The translations under genes and the position numbers were made by a program. A model generated the notes under the pieces. It did not search any database. It saw only the letters and a program-made list of their open reading frames with translations, and was not told where the DNA came from. DNA of 64,000 nucleotides from Roseimarinus sediminis (GTDB taxonomy: Bacteria; Bacteroidota; Bacteroidia; Bacteroidales; Prolixibacteraceae): positions 248,001 to 312,000 of the forward strand of contig NZ_JBNPXV010000006.1 in assembly GCF_050433125.1 (NCBI RefSeq), written 5' to 3'. Every line of letters begins with the position of its first letter. The stretch's first letter is position 1. Below are positions 1 through 9,244 of the stretch, piece by piece.

Positions 1-611
1 TGAATGGCAGCACGAACCAGTCGTTCTGAGCCTTCTTTCGAAATGGGTTTAATGCCGAACGATGAACTTTCGGGGAAGCGTATTTTGCCGGTATCGAAAT
101 TTTCTTCCAGCAGTTTTTTGAATTTTGCTCCCTCTTCAGTTCCCGTCATGAATTCGATTCCGGCATAAATGTCTTCGGTATTTTCACGAAAAATATGCAT
201 GTCGACCATCGACGGAAAGCGGATGGGTGAGGGGACTCCTTTGAACCATCTGACAGGTCGGAGGCAAACGTACAAATCGAGTTCCTGACGTAAAGCCACG
301 TTCAGCGATCTGATTCCTCCTCCAACCGGTGTGGTAAGCGGGCCCTTAATTCCGATAATGTATTCTCTGAAGGCTTCCAGGGTTGCTTCGGGTAGCCATT
401 CATGATTTTGCTGGTACGATTTTTCACCGGCCAGTACTTCAAACCAGTCGATTTTTCTATTCGCACCATACGAAGCTTCAACCGCCGCATCGACAATTCT
501 TTGGGTAGGCCCTGAAATGTCTTTGCCTATTCCATCGCCTTCGATAAAAGGAATGATTACCTTATCGGGAACCTTGAGTTTTCCGTCTTCTATTCTGATT
601 TTATCGCTCAT
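1..611 (-). CDS. icd: NADP-dependent isocitrate dehydrogenase, E. coli Icd type (partial, C-terminus beyond the left edge)
   Basis: Oxidative decarboxylation of isocitrate to 2-oxoglutarate in the TCA cycle. The reading frame is open from ATG 611-609 to the window edge, about 203 residues. It begins MSDKIRIEDGKLKVPDKV and carries the substrate-binding block GGGIRSLNVALRQELDLYVC, whose Ser is the residue phosphorylated in E. coli Icd, then RPVRWFKGVPSP and the FRENTEDIYAGIE block. These are hallmarks of the bacterial homodimeric subfamily. It lies 30 bp downstream of a second, unrelated-subfamily isocitrate dehydrogenase and after aconitase on the same strand, so probably co-transcribed. The coenzyme is assumed NADP; the residues that decide this lie outside the window. 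Confidence 0.9.
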   Translation of the reverse strand, partial: MSDKIRIEDGKLKVPDKVIIPFIEGDGIGKDISGPTQRIVDAAVEASYGANRKIDWFEVLAGEKSYQQNHEWLPEATLEAFREYIIGIKGPLTTPVGGGIRSLNVALRQELDLYVCLRPVRWFKGVPSPIRFPSMVDMHIFRENTEDIYAGIEFMTGTEEGAKFKKLLEENFDTGKIRFPESSSFGIKPISKEGSERLVRAAI

Positions 612-641
612 TTTCAATAGTCGTGATGGTCCTTGCTGTTC

Positions 642-1868
642 TTATTTAAACTTAAGTTTCAGGTTGTCGTTCAATGCTTCAAGAAACTGTTCAGTGCTTA
701 AATAGTGTTCTTCTTTTAAATCTTTTCCGTGAATAATAAGTGCCAGGTCTTTGGTCATCTGGCCACTTTCGACCGTTTCGACACATACCTGTTCGAGGGT
801 CTCAGCAAAATTGATCAGTTCAGGGGTATTGTCAAGTTTTCCTCTGAATGCCAGTCCGCGTGTCCACGCAAAGATGGAAGCAATGGGATTGGTCGAAGTT
901 GGTTTCCCCTGCTGATGCATACGATAATGCCGGGTTACTGTTCCGTGTGCAGCTTCGGCTTCCATGGTTTTACCATCGGGAGTAACCAATGTTGAAGTCA
1001 TGAGTCCTAGTGAACCGAAACCCTGGGCAACGGTGTCTGATTGTACGTCGCCATCGTAGTTTTTACAGGCCCACACAAAGCCGCCTTCCCACTTCATGGC
1101 AGCAGCCACCATGTCGTCAATCAGCCGGTGTTCGTAAGTAATGTTGGCAGCTTCGAACTGTTCTTTGAATTCGCTTTCGAAAACTTCCTCGAAAATATCT
1201 TTAAAACGGCCATCGTATTTTTTCAGGATGGTGTTTTTTGTGCTCAAATAAAGCGGCCACTTTTTATCGAGTGCCTGGTTCATGCATGAGCGGGCAAAAC
1301 CTCTGATTGAATCATCGTTGTTGTACATGGCCATGGCAATGCCGTCACCTTCAAAGTCGTAAACATCGAACGATTGTGGTGCACTGCCATCCTCCGGTGT
1401 GAAAGTGATGGTCAGTTTTCCTCTTCCCTTGGTTACAAAGTCGGTGGCGCGGTACTGATCGCCAAAAGCATGACGGCCGATGCAGATGGGCTTTGTCCAT
1501 CCGGGTACCAGGCGTGGAATATTATTGATAATTATGGGCTCACGGAATACTGTTCCACCGAGAATATTGCGTATTGTTCCGTTGGGAGACCTCCACATTT
1601 GTTTAAGACCAAATTCTTCTACTCTGGCTTCGTCGGGTGTGATGGTTGCACACTTAATGCCAACTCCGTATTTTTTAATGGCATTGGCCGCATCGACGGT
1701 TATTTGGTCGTCGCTGGCATCGCGGCTTTCGATCCCCAAATCGTAATACCTGATATCGATATCAAGATAAGGCAGAATCAGTTTTTCTTTAATAAAAGAC
1801 CAGATCACACGGGTCATTTCGTCTCCGTCGAGTTCAACTACGGGATTTACTACTTTGATTTTGTTCAT
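642..1868 (-). CDS. NADP-dependent isocitrate dehydrogenase, eukaryotic IDH1-like subfamily
   Basis: 408 residues, full length for the IDH1/IDH2-like subfamily. Converts isocitrate to 2-oxoglutarate with NADP+. It starts MNKIKVVNPVVELDGDEMTR as in eukaryotic cytosolic and mitochondrial IDH, and has the SPNGTIRNILGGTVFREPI substrate region, the VPGWTKPICIGRHAFGDQYR block and the conserved NPIASIFAWTRGLAFRGKLDN signature with the metal-binding Asp residues upstream. The start ATG (1868) lies 9 bp after the aconitase stop and the stop lies 30 bp before the E. coli-type icd, giving the order acn, IDH1-type, Icd-type. Having both subfamilies side by side is unusual. Which one carries the flux, or whether one differs in coenzyme or regulation, cannot be told here. 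Confidence 0.95.
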   Translation of the reverse strand: MNKIKVVNPVVELDGDEMTRVIWSFIKEKLILPYLDIDIRYYDLGIESRDASDDQITVDAANAIKKYGVGIKCATITPDEARVEEFGLKQMWRSPNGTIRNILGGTVFREPIIINNIPRLVPGWTKPICIGRHAFGDQYRATDFVTKGRGKLTITFTPEDGSAPQSFDVYDFEGDGIAMAMYNNDDSIRGFARSCMNQALDKKWPLYLSTKNTILKKYDGRFKDIFEEVFESEFKEQFEAANITYEHRLIDDMVAAAMKWEGGFVWACKNYDGDVQSDTVAQGFGSLGLMTSTLVTPDGKTMEAEAAHGTVTRHYRMHQQGKPTSTNPIASIFAWTRGLAFRGKLDNTPELINFAETLEQVCVETVESGQMTKDLALIIHGKDLKEEHYLSTEQFLEALNDNLKLKFK

Positions 1869-1877
1869 AGGTACTTC

Positions 1878-4145
1878 TTATTTCCGGTTTTGTTGTTTAA
1901 TAAGATTCAATGCCGACCCGGCTTTGAACCATCCGATTTGTTGTTGATTATAGGTATGATTGCAGGCAATGGTAATTTTTTCACCATTGGCATGTACAAT
2001 TTCAATATCGATGGTTTTACCCGGGGCAAACTGATCGAGATTAATGAAGTTGAAGGTATCGTCTTCTTCAATTTTATCGTAATCGCTTTCGTTTACAAAG
2101 GTAAGTGCCAACATGCCCTGTTTCTTCAGATTCGTTTCGTGAATCCTGGCAAAGGATTTTACAAGTACGGCCCTAACACCAAGGTGTCGGGGTTCCATGG
2201 CTGCATGTTCGCGCGATGATCCTTCTCCGTAGTTATGATCGCCCACAACAATGGTGGGAACTCCGTTGGCTTTGTATTGACGTTGTGTTACAGGAACTTC
2301 ATCGTATTTCCCTGTAAGTTGCGATTTTACTTTGTTGGTGTCGTCGTTGAAAGCATTCACTGCTCCAATAAGACAGTTGTTTGAAATATTGTCGAGGTGT
2401 CCCCTGAAACGAAGCCAGGGTCCGGCCATCGAAATATGATCGGTTGTGCATTTGCCTTTGGCTTTAATGAGCAGGCGGGCTCCTGTAATGTTTTTTCCAT
2501 CCCATGCTTCAAAAGGTGAAAGCAATTGCAGCCGTTGTGAGTCGGGCTTGACTACGACTTCGATGTCCGATCCGTCGGCAGCCGGGGCAACATAACCTGC
2601 ATCTTCTACATCGAATCCTTTCGGCGGGAGTTCCCATCCGGTGGGTGGATCGAGTTTTACCTGTTCGCCTTTTTGGTTGGTGAGTGTATCGCTTACGGGA
2701 TTAAAGCCCAGATTGCCGGCAATGGCCAATGCGGTGACCAGTTCGGGTGAACCAACAAAAGCATGGGTGTTGGGGTTCCCGTCGGCCCGTTTGGCAAAGT
2801 TGCGGTTAAACGAGTGTACAATGGTGTTTTTTTCACCTTTGTCGGCTCCTTCACGATGCCATTGACCAATACAGGGACCGCAGGCATTGGCAAAAACATT
2901 TCCGCCAATTTGAGTAAAGGTATCGATGAAACCATCTCTTTCGATGGTATATCTTACCTGTTCTGAGCCGGGAGTAATGGTGAACATCGATTTCACTTTC
3001 AGGTCTTTCTTTAAAGCCTGTTCGGCCAGCGAAGCAGCTCTCGAAATGTCTTCATACGATGAGTTGGTGCATGAACCAATGAGCCCTACTTCAATTTTTA
3101 ATGGCCAGCCATTTTTCTCGGCTACTTCTTTCATTTTGCTGATAGGGGTAGCAATGTCGGGTGAGAAAGGTCCGTTGAGATGAGGTTCGAGCTCGGAAAG
3201 GTTGATCTCGATCACCTGATCGAAGTACTTTTCAGGTTCGGCGTATACTTCCGGATCTCCTGTCAGATAATCGGCTACCTGGTCGGCCAGGTCAACAACT
3301 TCTTTTCGTCCTGTGGCTGCGAGGTATCTTCGCATCGAATCATCATAGCCAAAGGTCGAAGTGGTTGCTCCAATCTCAGCTCCCATGTTACAAATGGTTC
3401 CTTTACCAGTACATGAGAGCGACTGAGCCCCTTCGCCAAAATATTCTACAACACAACCGGTACCTCCTTTTACAGTAAGGATTCCGGCTACCTTCAGAAT
3501 GATGTCTTTGGGTGCTGCCCAACCATTGAGTTTTCCACTTAATTTGACACCGATCAAGCGGGGCATTTTCAGTTCCCATGGCATGCCGGCCATCACATCC
3601 ACCGCATCGGCACCACCAACTCCAATGGCTATCATGCCCAGGCCACCTGCATTTACGGTGTGTGAATCGGTTCCTATCATCATTCCGCCAGGAAAAGCAT
3701 AATTTTCAAGTACTACCTGATGGATAATTCCAGCTCCTGGTTTCCAAAAACCAATGCCGTATTTATTTGAAACTGATTCGAGAAAATTAAATACCTCGTT
3801 GTTTTTATTCAGTGCTTCCTGCAAGTCTTTATCAGCTCCAATGTGTGCCTGAATCAGGTGGTCGGCATGTACTGTTGAGGGTACCGCTGCTTGTTTTTTT
3901 CCTGCCTGCATGAATTGAAGCAAAGCCATTTGTGCAGTAGCATCCTGCATGGCGACTCTGTCGGGTGCAAAATCGACATAGGCCTTGCCCCGTTCGAAAT
4001 TTTGCAATGCCGTATCCTTATGAAGATGGGCATACAAAATTTTCTCAGTTAAAGTGAGTGGACGATTGAGCTGCACTTTGGCTGTATCCACTTTATCTTT
4101 AATGCCTTCGTATACCTTTTGAATAAGGTCAAGATCAAATACCAT
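1878..4145 (-). CDS. acn: aconitate hydratase, mitochondrial-type
   Basis: Interconverts citrate and isocitrate using a [4Fe-4S] cluster. 755 residues, the usual length for the mitochondrial-type family. Cluster cysteines are seen in IGSCTNSSYED and in ANACGPCIGQW; other family blocks are MIGTDSHTVNAGGLG, GDHNYGEGSSREHAA (the swivelling-domain active-site Ser) and GARLLIKAKGKCTTDHISMAGPW. I start at ATG 4145 (MVFDLDLIQKVYEG). The frame runs 25 residues further upstream, but those residues are unlike the family. First gene of a run with two isocitrate dehydrogenases, so the set makes citrate to 2-oxoglutarate. No classical Shine-Dalgarno is seen, as is common in Bacteroidota. Confidence 0.95.
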   Translation of the reverse strand: MVFDLDLIQKVYEGIKDKVDTAKVQLNRPLTLTEKILYAHLHKDTALQNFERGKAYVDFAPDRVAMQDATAQMALLQFMQAGKKQAAVPSTVHADHLIQAHIGADKDLQEALNKNNEVFNFLESVSNKYGIGFWKPGAGIIHQVVLENYAFPGGMMIGTDSHTVNAGGLGMIAIGVGGADAVDVMAGMPWELKMPRLIGVKLSGKLNGWAAPKDIILKVAGILTVKGGTGCVVEYFGEGAQSLSCTGKGTICNMGAEIGATTSTFGYDDSMRRYLAATGRKEVVDLADQVADYLTGDPEVYAEPEKYFDQVIEINLSELEPHLNGPFSPDIATPISKMKEVAEKNGWPLKIEVGLIGSCTNSSYEDISRAASLAEQALKKDLKVKSMFTITPGSEQVRYTIERDGFIDTFTQIGGNVFANACGPCIGQWHREGADKGEKNTIVHSFNRNFAKRADGNPNTHAFVGSPELVTALAIAGNLGFNPVSDTLTNQKGEQVKLDPPTGWELPPKGFDVEDAGYVAPAADGSDIEVVVKPDSQRLQLLSPFEAWDGKNITGARLLIKAKGKCTTDHISMAGPWLRFRGHLDNISNNCLIGAVNAFNDDTNKVKSQLTGKYDEVPVTQRQYKANGVPTIVVGDHNYGEGSSREHAAMEPRHLGVRAVLVKSFARIHETNLKKQGMLALTFVNESDYDKIEEDDTFNFINLDQFAPGKTIDIEIVHANGEKITIACNHTYNQQQIGWFKAGSALNLIKQQNRK

Positions 4146-4658
4146 AGATAAAATATTTTTGGTTTTTACTGATTTTATTATGTCGCTTCGGGTAGATATG
4201 AGGACTCGAATTGTAAACAAAATGAGTCGTTAAAAGTTTAGAAAACGCCACAATTTATTTATGTTAAAATGCCTTGCCTTCTTGCTGTTTTGTTACGGGG
4301 AAGATGGTTTTAATTAAGCGCTTAGTGTCACTTCAAAAAATTGGATGTTTGTTTTCCCTGTACAAAATACCCGATTCACAATATGTATTTTTTAAAACTT
4401 GTTTTTGGTGAAAAAAGTCACATAGAGTTATGCAAAAATCCACATTTCTAAATATAGAATTTTTATAGTGAAAATTCACTTTAAATAATGAAAAAGCAGA
4501 AAATATATTATAAAATAATGAAATTGAAATTAGTGAAGGATCAGAGAATGGCTAAGCTGCTTAAAAAAGACAGACCGGCGATTAATTTGGAATTAAACCG
4601 ATGAAGCAGGCTGGTTTAAGATTTTCTTTTTAAATTATGCCCGAATGATGATCAGCTA
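4146..4658. promoter_or_regulatory. AT-rich divergent intergenic region between acn and a secreted protein gene
   Basis: 513 bp without a convincing gene. It must hold the promoter of the acn-isocitrate dehydrogenase run and that of the rightward gene at 4659, but no exact TAnnTTTG box was found on either strand. Two short inverted repeats are visible: TTCTA-N4-TAGAA at 4446-4459 and AGTGAA-AA-TTCACT at 4467-4480. They lie close together and could be operator sites, but this is inference. Confidence 0.4.
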
Positions 4659-6173
4659 ATGCAGAAGTATTATTTCACATGCCTTATCCTGTTTTTTGCT
4701 TTAACGGGGCAGAGTCAGTTGCGAAATGGCTGGCGTGCGCTCTTTGATAAGGAGGGCCGTTTAAGCCGTATGTACTATTATGTCAATGGGATCAGCGTTC
4801 CCGATTCAAATTACTACTTCCAATATTATGCGGCAAATGCAGTAAAGGCCAGGGTCAACGGAGAAGTGCGGCCGCAGATGAATGATGTTGACGGAGCTGT
4901 TGCTCTTTTTGATCCATCGGGCTATTTAAGCAGTTATCACATCAAAAAAGGTGGTTTCCTGTTGTTTGATTTCGATTGTCAACTAAGCGAGGAATGCCGG
5001 GCACTTTGGAGTGATGGTTTTGATGTGGACATTGGTAGCTGGCAGGGACATGGGCTACTCATCGAAGGTGGATATTTATTGCTCCAGCAAGATCAGGAGG
5101 GGATGGCATACGGGGTTTATCAACCGGAAATGCCACTCGATCTGAATTATGATTTCGACTGCCGTGTGGTAATTCCGGAGGCGTTTACCGATATGCAGCC
5201 CGGCATTGCCTTGTGGTGGAAAGATGAAAAAAACCATTTGCTTTTTGAGTGGATCGATGGTGCCTATTTTTCGGTTTCGTTGGTTGAAAATGGTGAAAAA
5301 TACCTCTTAAGCGACCGCAGAGAAGGTGTAGATAATAAAGGCGATGGAGAAAATGAGTTGTTGGTCAGAAGGCGTGGAAGTGACCTCTTATTTGAGATCA
5401 ACAATCGAATTGAATTTATTACAATGGCTCCTGATTTTGACGGTGATAAAATTGCACTGGTTTCGGGTACCGATGAGTTGGTACTTTTTGATGCTTTCTC
5501 TTTTACATCGGAACTCGATGCCGGACATCTTCTGACTGAGTCAATATTGATGGGAAGAGGAACTGGTTTTTTTATCGGACCCGCGCATATTCTGACCACT
5601 TACGAAGCGGTTGCCGGGATGAAACAGATCAGGGTAAAGGGACGTGTGGGAGGAAAAGTGTTTGAAAAACAGGTGCATCTTAGCACTTTCGATGAAACAA
5701 ATAACCTGGCAGTTCTTGAGCTAAGTGATACCGTATTTGCTGAATTTGAGAAGCTGCCTTATGGATATTCAATGCTTAAGCCAGCTTCGGGATCAGCCGT
5801 TTTTTCAACGGGCTTTCCCAATGCTGTTAGTTGCATTCTAACGCCTCCCGAAGTGTATCAGGGAGAGCTGATGTCGGTTTCCTCAGGTAATTCTGTCAAT
5901 ATGACGGTTTCATTGCCATTCAGATATGGGATGACAGGCGCCCCCGTATTCGACAACAAGGCCAACCTGATTGGCCTTTATGCAGGCAAGGGACAAACTG
6001 ATCTGCAGAGTGAGATCCTTCCACTGTATGGTTCGGCCTTATGGTTTAATAACATCGTGCAGGATGTTGCATTAAACAGCAATTCACCAATCAAAGATGA
6101 AAGCCGACAGGTAAAGGAAGAACGCTTATCGGAGTTGGTGGTCATTGTACAGTCGGGGGTTTTCAGCCAATAA
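4659..6173 (+). CDS. secreted protein with LamG/DUF1080-like and degenerate trypsin-fold (pseudoprotease) domains
   Basis: 504 residues with an N-terminal signal peptide (hydrophobic to about residue 19). Residues 120-285 are beta-rich (WKDEKNHLLFEWIDGAYFSV) and resemble concanavalin-like sugar-binding folds. Residues 296-470 resemble HtrA/S1 serine proteases: GTGFFIGPAHILTTYEAV, NNLAVLEL, STGFPNA and GMTGAPVFDNKANLIGLYAG. At the catalytic positions His is Glu316, Asp is Asn349 and Ser is Thr426, so no proteolysis is expected. I infer a binding or scaffolding role in the periplasm or at the cell surface. No PDZ domain is visible. It stands alone, divergent from acn and convergent with prfA. 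The first domain assignment is tentative. Confidence 0.7.
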   Translation: MQKYYFTCLILFFALTGQSQLRNGWRALFDKEGRLSRMYYYVNGISVPDSNYYFQYYAANAVKARVNGEVRPQMNDVDGAVALFDPSGYLSSYHIKKGGFLLFDFDCQLSEECRALWSDGFDVDIGSWQGHGLLIEGGYLLLQQDQEGMAYGVYQPEMPLDLNYDFDCRVVIPEAFTDMQPGIALWWKDEKNHLLFEWIDGAYFSVSLVENGEKYLLSDRREGVDNKGDGENELLVRRRGSDLLFEINNRIEFITMAPDFDGDKIALVSGTDELVLFDAFSFTSELDAGHLLTESILMGRGTGFFIGPAHILTTYEAVAGMKQIRVKGRVGGKVFEKQVHLSTFDETNNLAVLELSDTVFAEFEKLPYGYSMLKPASGSAVFSTGFPNAVSCILTPPEVYQGELMSVSSGNSVNMTVSLPFRYGMTGAPVFDNKANLIGLYAGKGQTDLQSEILPLYGSALWFNNIVQDVALNSNSPIKDESRQVKEERLSELVVIVQSGVFSQ

Positions 6174-6220
6174 GCTTCCTTGCTAATCCAACATGCTTTT
6201 TATCTAAAAGAAAACAGCCA

Positions 6221-7306
6221 TTAAATTTCGCTTTCCTTTAGTTTTTCAGCGTTTTCTTCCAGTTGCAATTTGTCGATGATTTCCTGAATGTCGCCATCGA
6301 TTATTGCCGGCAAGTTATAAAGTGTTAAGCCAATGCGGTGGTCGGTTACCCTGCCCTGGGGCCAGTTGTAAGTTCTGATTTTGGCCGAACGGTCGCCCGT
6401 CGAAACCATGGTTTTACGTTTTGAGGCAATTTCATCGATGTACTTCTGGTATTCCATGTTGTAAATACGCGTACGAAGTTCGGTCATTGCCTTGGCCAGG
6501 TTCTTCAGCTGTGATTTTTCATCCTGGCAGGTAACCACAATTCCTGTTGGAATGTGCGTAAGCCTGATGGCCGAATAGGTTGTGTTTACACTTTGTCCGC
6601 CAGGTCCCGACGAACAATAAGTATCTTTACGGATGTCGCTTTCCCTCAGATCGATATCAAATTCTTCGGCTTCGGGCAGCACGGCTACCGAGGCTGCCGA
6701 GGTATGTACCCTTCCCTGGGTTTCGGTTTGAGGAACCCGCTGTACACGGTGAACCCCCGATTCGTATTTCAGTATTCCATAAACACCTTCACCACTGACT
6801 TTGGCTACAATTTCCTTGTAACCACCTGATGTCCCTTCGGCAATGTTGGTCACTTCCATGCGCCAGCCCTTGCGCTCGATGAACTTGGAATACATGCGGA
6901 ACAGGTCGCCGGCAAAAATGCTGGCTTCATCGCCTCCGGTACCGGCCCTGATTTCAAGAATGGCATTTTTGACGTCTTCGGGATCGGCGGGAACCAGTAA
7001 CAACTTTATTTCCTGTTCCATTGGTTCTACCTGTGCTTCCAGTTCGGCCAGTTCTTCACGGGCCATTTCGCGCATTTCCTCGTCGCTTTCTTCCGAGAGC
7101 AGGGCCTTTGTCGATGCAATATTATCGACTATGTTCTTGTATTTCTCAAAAGAGCGGACCAAATCTTCAAGGTGCTTGTATTCTTGATTCAGCTTGATAT
7201 AGCGCTTCATGTCCTTCATTACTTCCGGGTCGGTAATTTGTTGACCTACTTCGTCGAAGCGATACCTGATGTGTTCGTATTTGCCTAATATTCTTTTATC
7301 TGCCAT
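6221..7306 (-). CDS. prfA: peptide chain release factor 1
   Basis: Recognises UAA and UAG and triggers hydrolysis of peptidyl-tRNA on the ribosome. 361 residues, normal length. The GGQ catalytic motif is in SSGPGGQSVNTTYSAIRLTH at about residues 235-238, and the codon-recognition PxT tripeptide is in HRVQRVPQTETQGRVHTSAA (PQT, where E. coli has PAT). The domain-1 coiled coil is near residues 60-105. It is followed 61 bp upstream by purM on the same strand and is convergent with the pseudoprotease gene. Confidence 0.97.
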   Translation of the reverse strand: MADKRILGKYEHIRYRFDEVGQQITDPEVMKDMKRYIKLNQEYKHLEDLVRSFEKYKNIVDNIASTKALLSEESDEEMREMAREELAELEAQVEPMEQEIKLLLVPADPEDVKNAILEIRAGTGGDEASIFAGDLFRMYSKFIERKGWRMEVTNIAEGTSGGYKEIVAKVSGEGVYGILKYESGVHRVQRVPQTETQGRVHTSAASVAVLPEAEEFDIDLRESDIRKDTYCSSGPGGQSVNTTYSAIRLTHIPTGIVVTCQDEKSQLKNLAKAMTELRTRIYNMEYQKYIDEIASKRKTMVSTGDRSAKIRTYNWPQGRVTDHRIGLTLYNLPAIIDGDIQEIIDKLQLEENAEKLKESEI

Positions 7307-7367
7307 GATTTCTTTCTTGTTTTACTGTGTTTTCGATTAGCTGCTGTTTCTTTTAACTAAAGAAAAG

Positions 7368-8543
7368 CTAGTGATATACGAAAGTTCCAAATGGTGAGCT
7401 GATGGTCAATTGCTTTTTATCTGAAGCCTCGACCCTTCCTACGATCTTTGCATCAACTCCAAACGAGCGGGAAATATTGATAATTTCCTCCGCATTATCA
7501 GCTCCGGTGTAAATCTCAAAGCGATGTCCCATATTGAAAACCTTGTACATTTCCTTCCAATCGGTTCCCGATTCTTTCTGAATGATTTCGAATAGTGGCG
7601 GAACTTCAAACAGCTTGTCTTTGATAACATGTACTTTATCGACAAAGTGCAGGACCTTGGTTTGTGCTCCTCCCGAGCAGTGAACCATGCCGGTGATTTG
7701 ATCACGGTACTGGTCAAGTATTTTTTTGATAATGGGGGCGTAGGTACGGGTGGGTGACAGTACCAGTTTCCCGGCATCAATACCCAAACCCTTAATGGCG
7801 TCGGTAAGTTGGTACGAACCGCTGTAAACCAGTTCGGAAGGTACTTCGGAGTCGAAGCTTTCGGGGTATTTTTCGGCCAGGTATTTGGCAAAAACGTCGT
7901 GACGGGCCGAAGTGAGCCCATTACTTCCCATGCCTCCGTTGTATTCTTTTTCATAACTGGCTGTTCCGGTCGATGACAGACCAATAATGACGTTTCCGGG
8001 TGCAATGTTCGAAGCATCAATTACATCCGAACGTTTCATCCGGCATGTGACCGTTGAATCGACGATGATGGTGCGAACCAAATCACCCACATCGGCTGTT
8101 TCGCCACCTGTAGGTATTACAGTTACTCCCATATCCGACAAACTGGTACATAGTTCATCGGTAGCGTTGATGATGGCTGCGATTACTTCACCGGGAATTT
8201 TGTTTTTGTTACGCCCAATGGTCGACGACAGCAAAATGTTATCGGTTGCACCAACGCACAACAGATCATCGATGTTCATGATCAGCGCATCCTGGGCAAT
8301 GCCTTTCCATACCGACAAGTCGCCGGTTTCTTTCCAATACATGTAAGCAAGCGATGATTTGGTGCCTGCGCCATCGGCATGCATAATGTTGCAATAGGCA
8401 TCGTCTCCTCCCAGATAATCGGGGACGATCTTGCAGAATGCCTTTGGAAAAAGGCCTTTGTCGATATTTTGAATGGCAGCGTGTACATCTTCTTTCGAAG
8501 CTGAAACACCCCGTGCCATGTAGCGGTCGTTCGATTGTTGCAT
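7368..8543 (-). CDS. purM: phosphoribosylformylglycinamidine cyclo-ligase (AIR synthetase)
   Basis: Fifth step of purine synthesis: closes FGAM to AIR with ATP. 391 residues from ATG 8543 (MQQSNDRYMARGVSASKEDV). Family blocks are YMARGVS, HADGAGTKSSLAYMYWKETG, NIDDLLCVGATDNILLSSTI, IPTGGETADVGD, NGLTSARHDVFA and SGGAQTKVLHF. The frame extends upstream to 8750 with non-conserved hydrophobic residues; I reject that extension because an exact -7 box lies at 8565-8572, inside it. At 391 residues it is longer than the E. coli enzyme (345), as in the Bacteroidota branch. Confidence 0.95.
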   Translation of the reverse strand: MQQSNDRYMARGVSASKEDVHAAIQNIDKGLFPKAFCKIVPDYLGGDDAYCNIMHADGAGTKSSLAYMYWKETGDLSVWKGIAQDALIMNIDDLLCVGATDNILLSSTIGRNKNKIPGEVIAAIINATDELCTSLSDMGVTVIPTGGETADVGDLVRTIIVDSTVTCRMKRSDVIDASNIAPGNVIIGLSSTGTASYEKEYNGGMGSNGLTSARHDVFAKYLAEKYPESFDSEVPSELVYSGSYQLTDAIKGLGIDAGKLVLSPTRTYAPIIKKILDQYRDQITGMVHCSGGAQTKVLHFVDKVHVIKDKLFEVPPLFEIIQKESGTDWKEMYKVFNMGHRFEIYTGADNAEEIINISRSFGVDAKIVGRVEASDKKQLTISSPFGTFVYH

Positions 8544-8564
8544 GGTAACAAAAAATTTGGTGTG

Positions 8565-8572
8565 CAAAGTTA
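8565..8572 (-). promoter_or_regulatory. -7 promoter element of purM (TAACTTTG)
   Basis: Exact match on the minus strand to the Bacteroidota -7 consensus TAnnTTTG. The purM ATG follows about 21 nt downstream, giving a leader of roughly 15 nt. No clear -33 TTTG. Confidence 0.55.
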
Positions 8573-8803
8573 ATATTTTTAAGGAAAACGGAAGCGAAGT
8601 CCTGTACATATACATGAATGCACCGGCAAAGGGTGTGAGTGCAACTTTGAAGCTGTTTATGAAGAATATGCTGCTGGAAAACAGCTTAAGTATATTCATT
8701 TGTGTAACTTTATTCCTGTAATGACAGGAGAAGAAAGGAACAGCGGCCATTTTTGAAAAAACAAAAGCGTTAAGTTTCGATATTGCATAAAAAATGAAGG
8801 ATT

Positions 8804-9235
8804 ATGAATGAAGTTCACTTAAGAGATCCACAGGTGTTTCCCGATGAGCAGGTACTCGAAGCACATCTGGGAAATGGTTTCAATGCCTATCAGTTATTGA
8901 TGAATACACTTGCTGAACCACCACACAATTTACTGGCCGAATGGCGGTATTACCAAGATGGAAAAGCCTGGTTGTGTAAAGTTCAGAAGAAAAAGCAGAC
9001 CATTTTCTGGCTGTCGGTTGGGGAGGCTTTTTTTACAGTGGCCTTCTATTTTAATGCAAAAAACCGGCAGGGTGTCGAAGAGCTGGATATTGCGGAGGCA
9101 ATTAAACAGCAATTTCGCGAAGCCAAAGCAATCGGGAAGCTTCAAGCCCTGGTGCTTGATATTTCTCAATCGGAGCAACTTGACGATCTGCTAAAGATCA
9201 TCTCGTATAAAAGCAATCCGAAAGACTGGCATTGA
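8804..9235 (+). CDS. DUF3788 family protein
   Basis: 143 residues, cytosolic, no signal or membrane segment. The blocks LLAEWRYYQDGKAWLCK and KKKQTIFWLSVGEAFFTV are typical of DUF3788, a small family of unknown function common in Bacteroidota and Firmicutes; a later KLQALVLDI strand completes the domain. ATG 8804 is preceded by GAAGG. A TAAGTTTC near-match to the -7 box lies about 30 nt upstream. It sits alone between the divergent purM and the convergent pssA. Confidence 0.8.
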   Translation: MNEVHLRDPQVFPDEQVLEAHLGNGFNAYQLLMNTLAEPPHNLLAEWRYYQDGKAWLCKVQKKKQTIFWLSVGEAFFTVAFYFNAKNRQGVEELDIAEAIKQQFREAKAIGKLQALVLDISQSEQLDDLLKIISYKSNPKDWH

Positions 9236-9244
9236 TTGGTTTAC

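Noticed and set aside
1374..2219. 281-codon plus-strand frame opposite the isocitrate dehydrogenase and aconitase genes
   Set aside because: Lies antisense to two strongly conserved genes, and its translation is low-complexity aromatic-rich text with no domain; an opposite-strand shadow.
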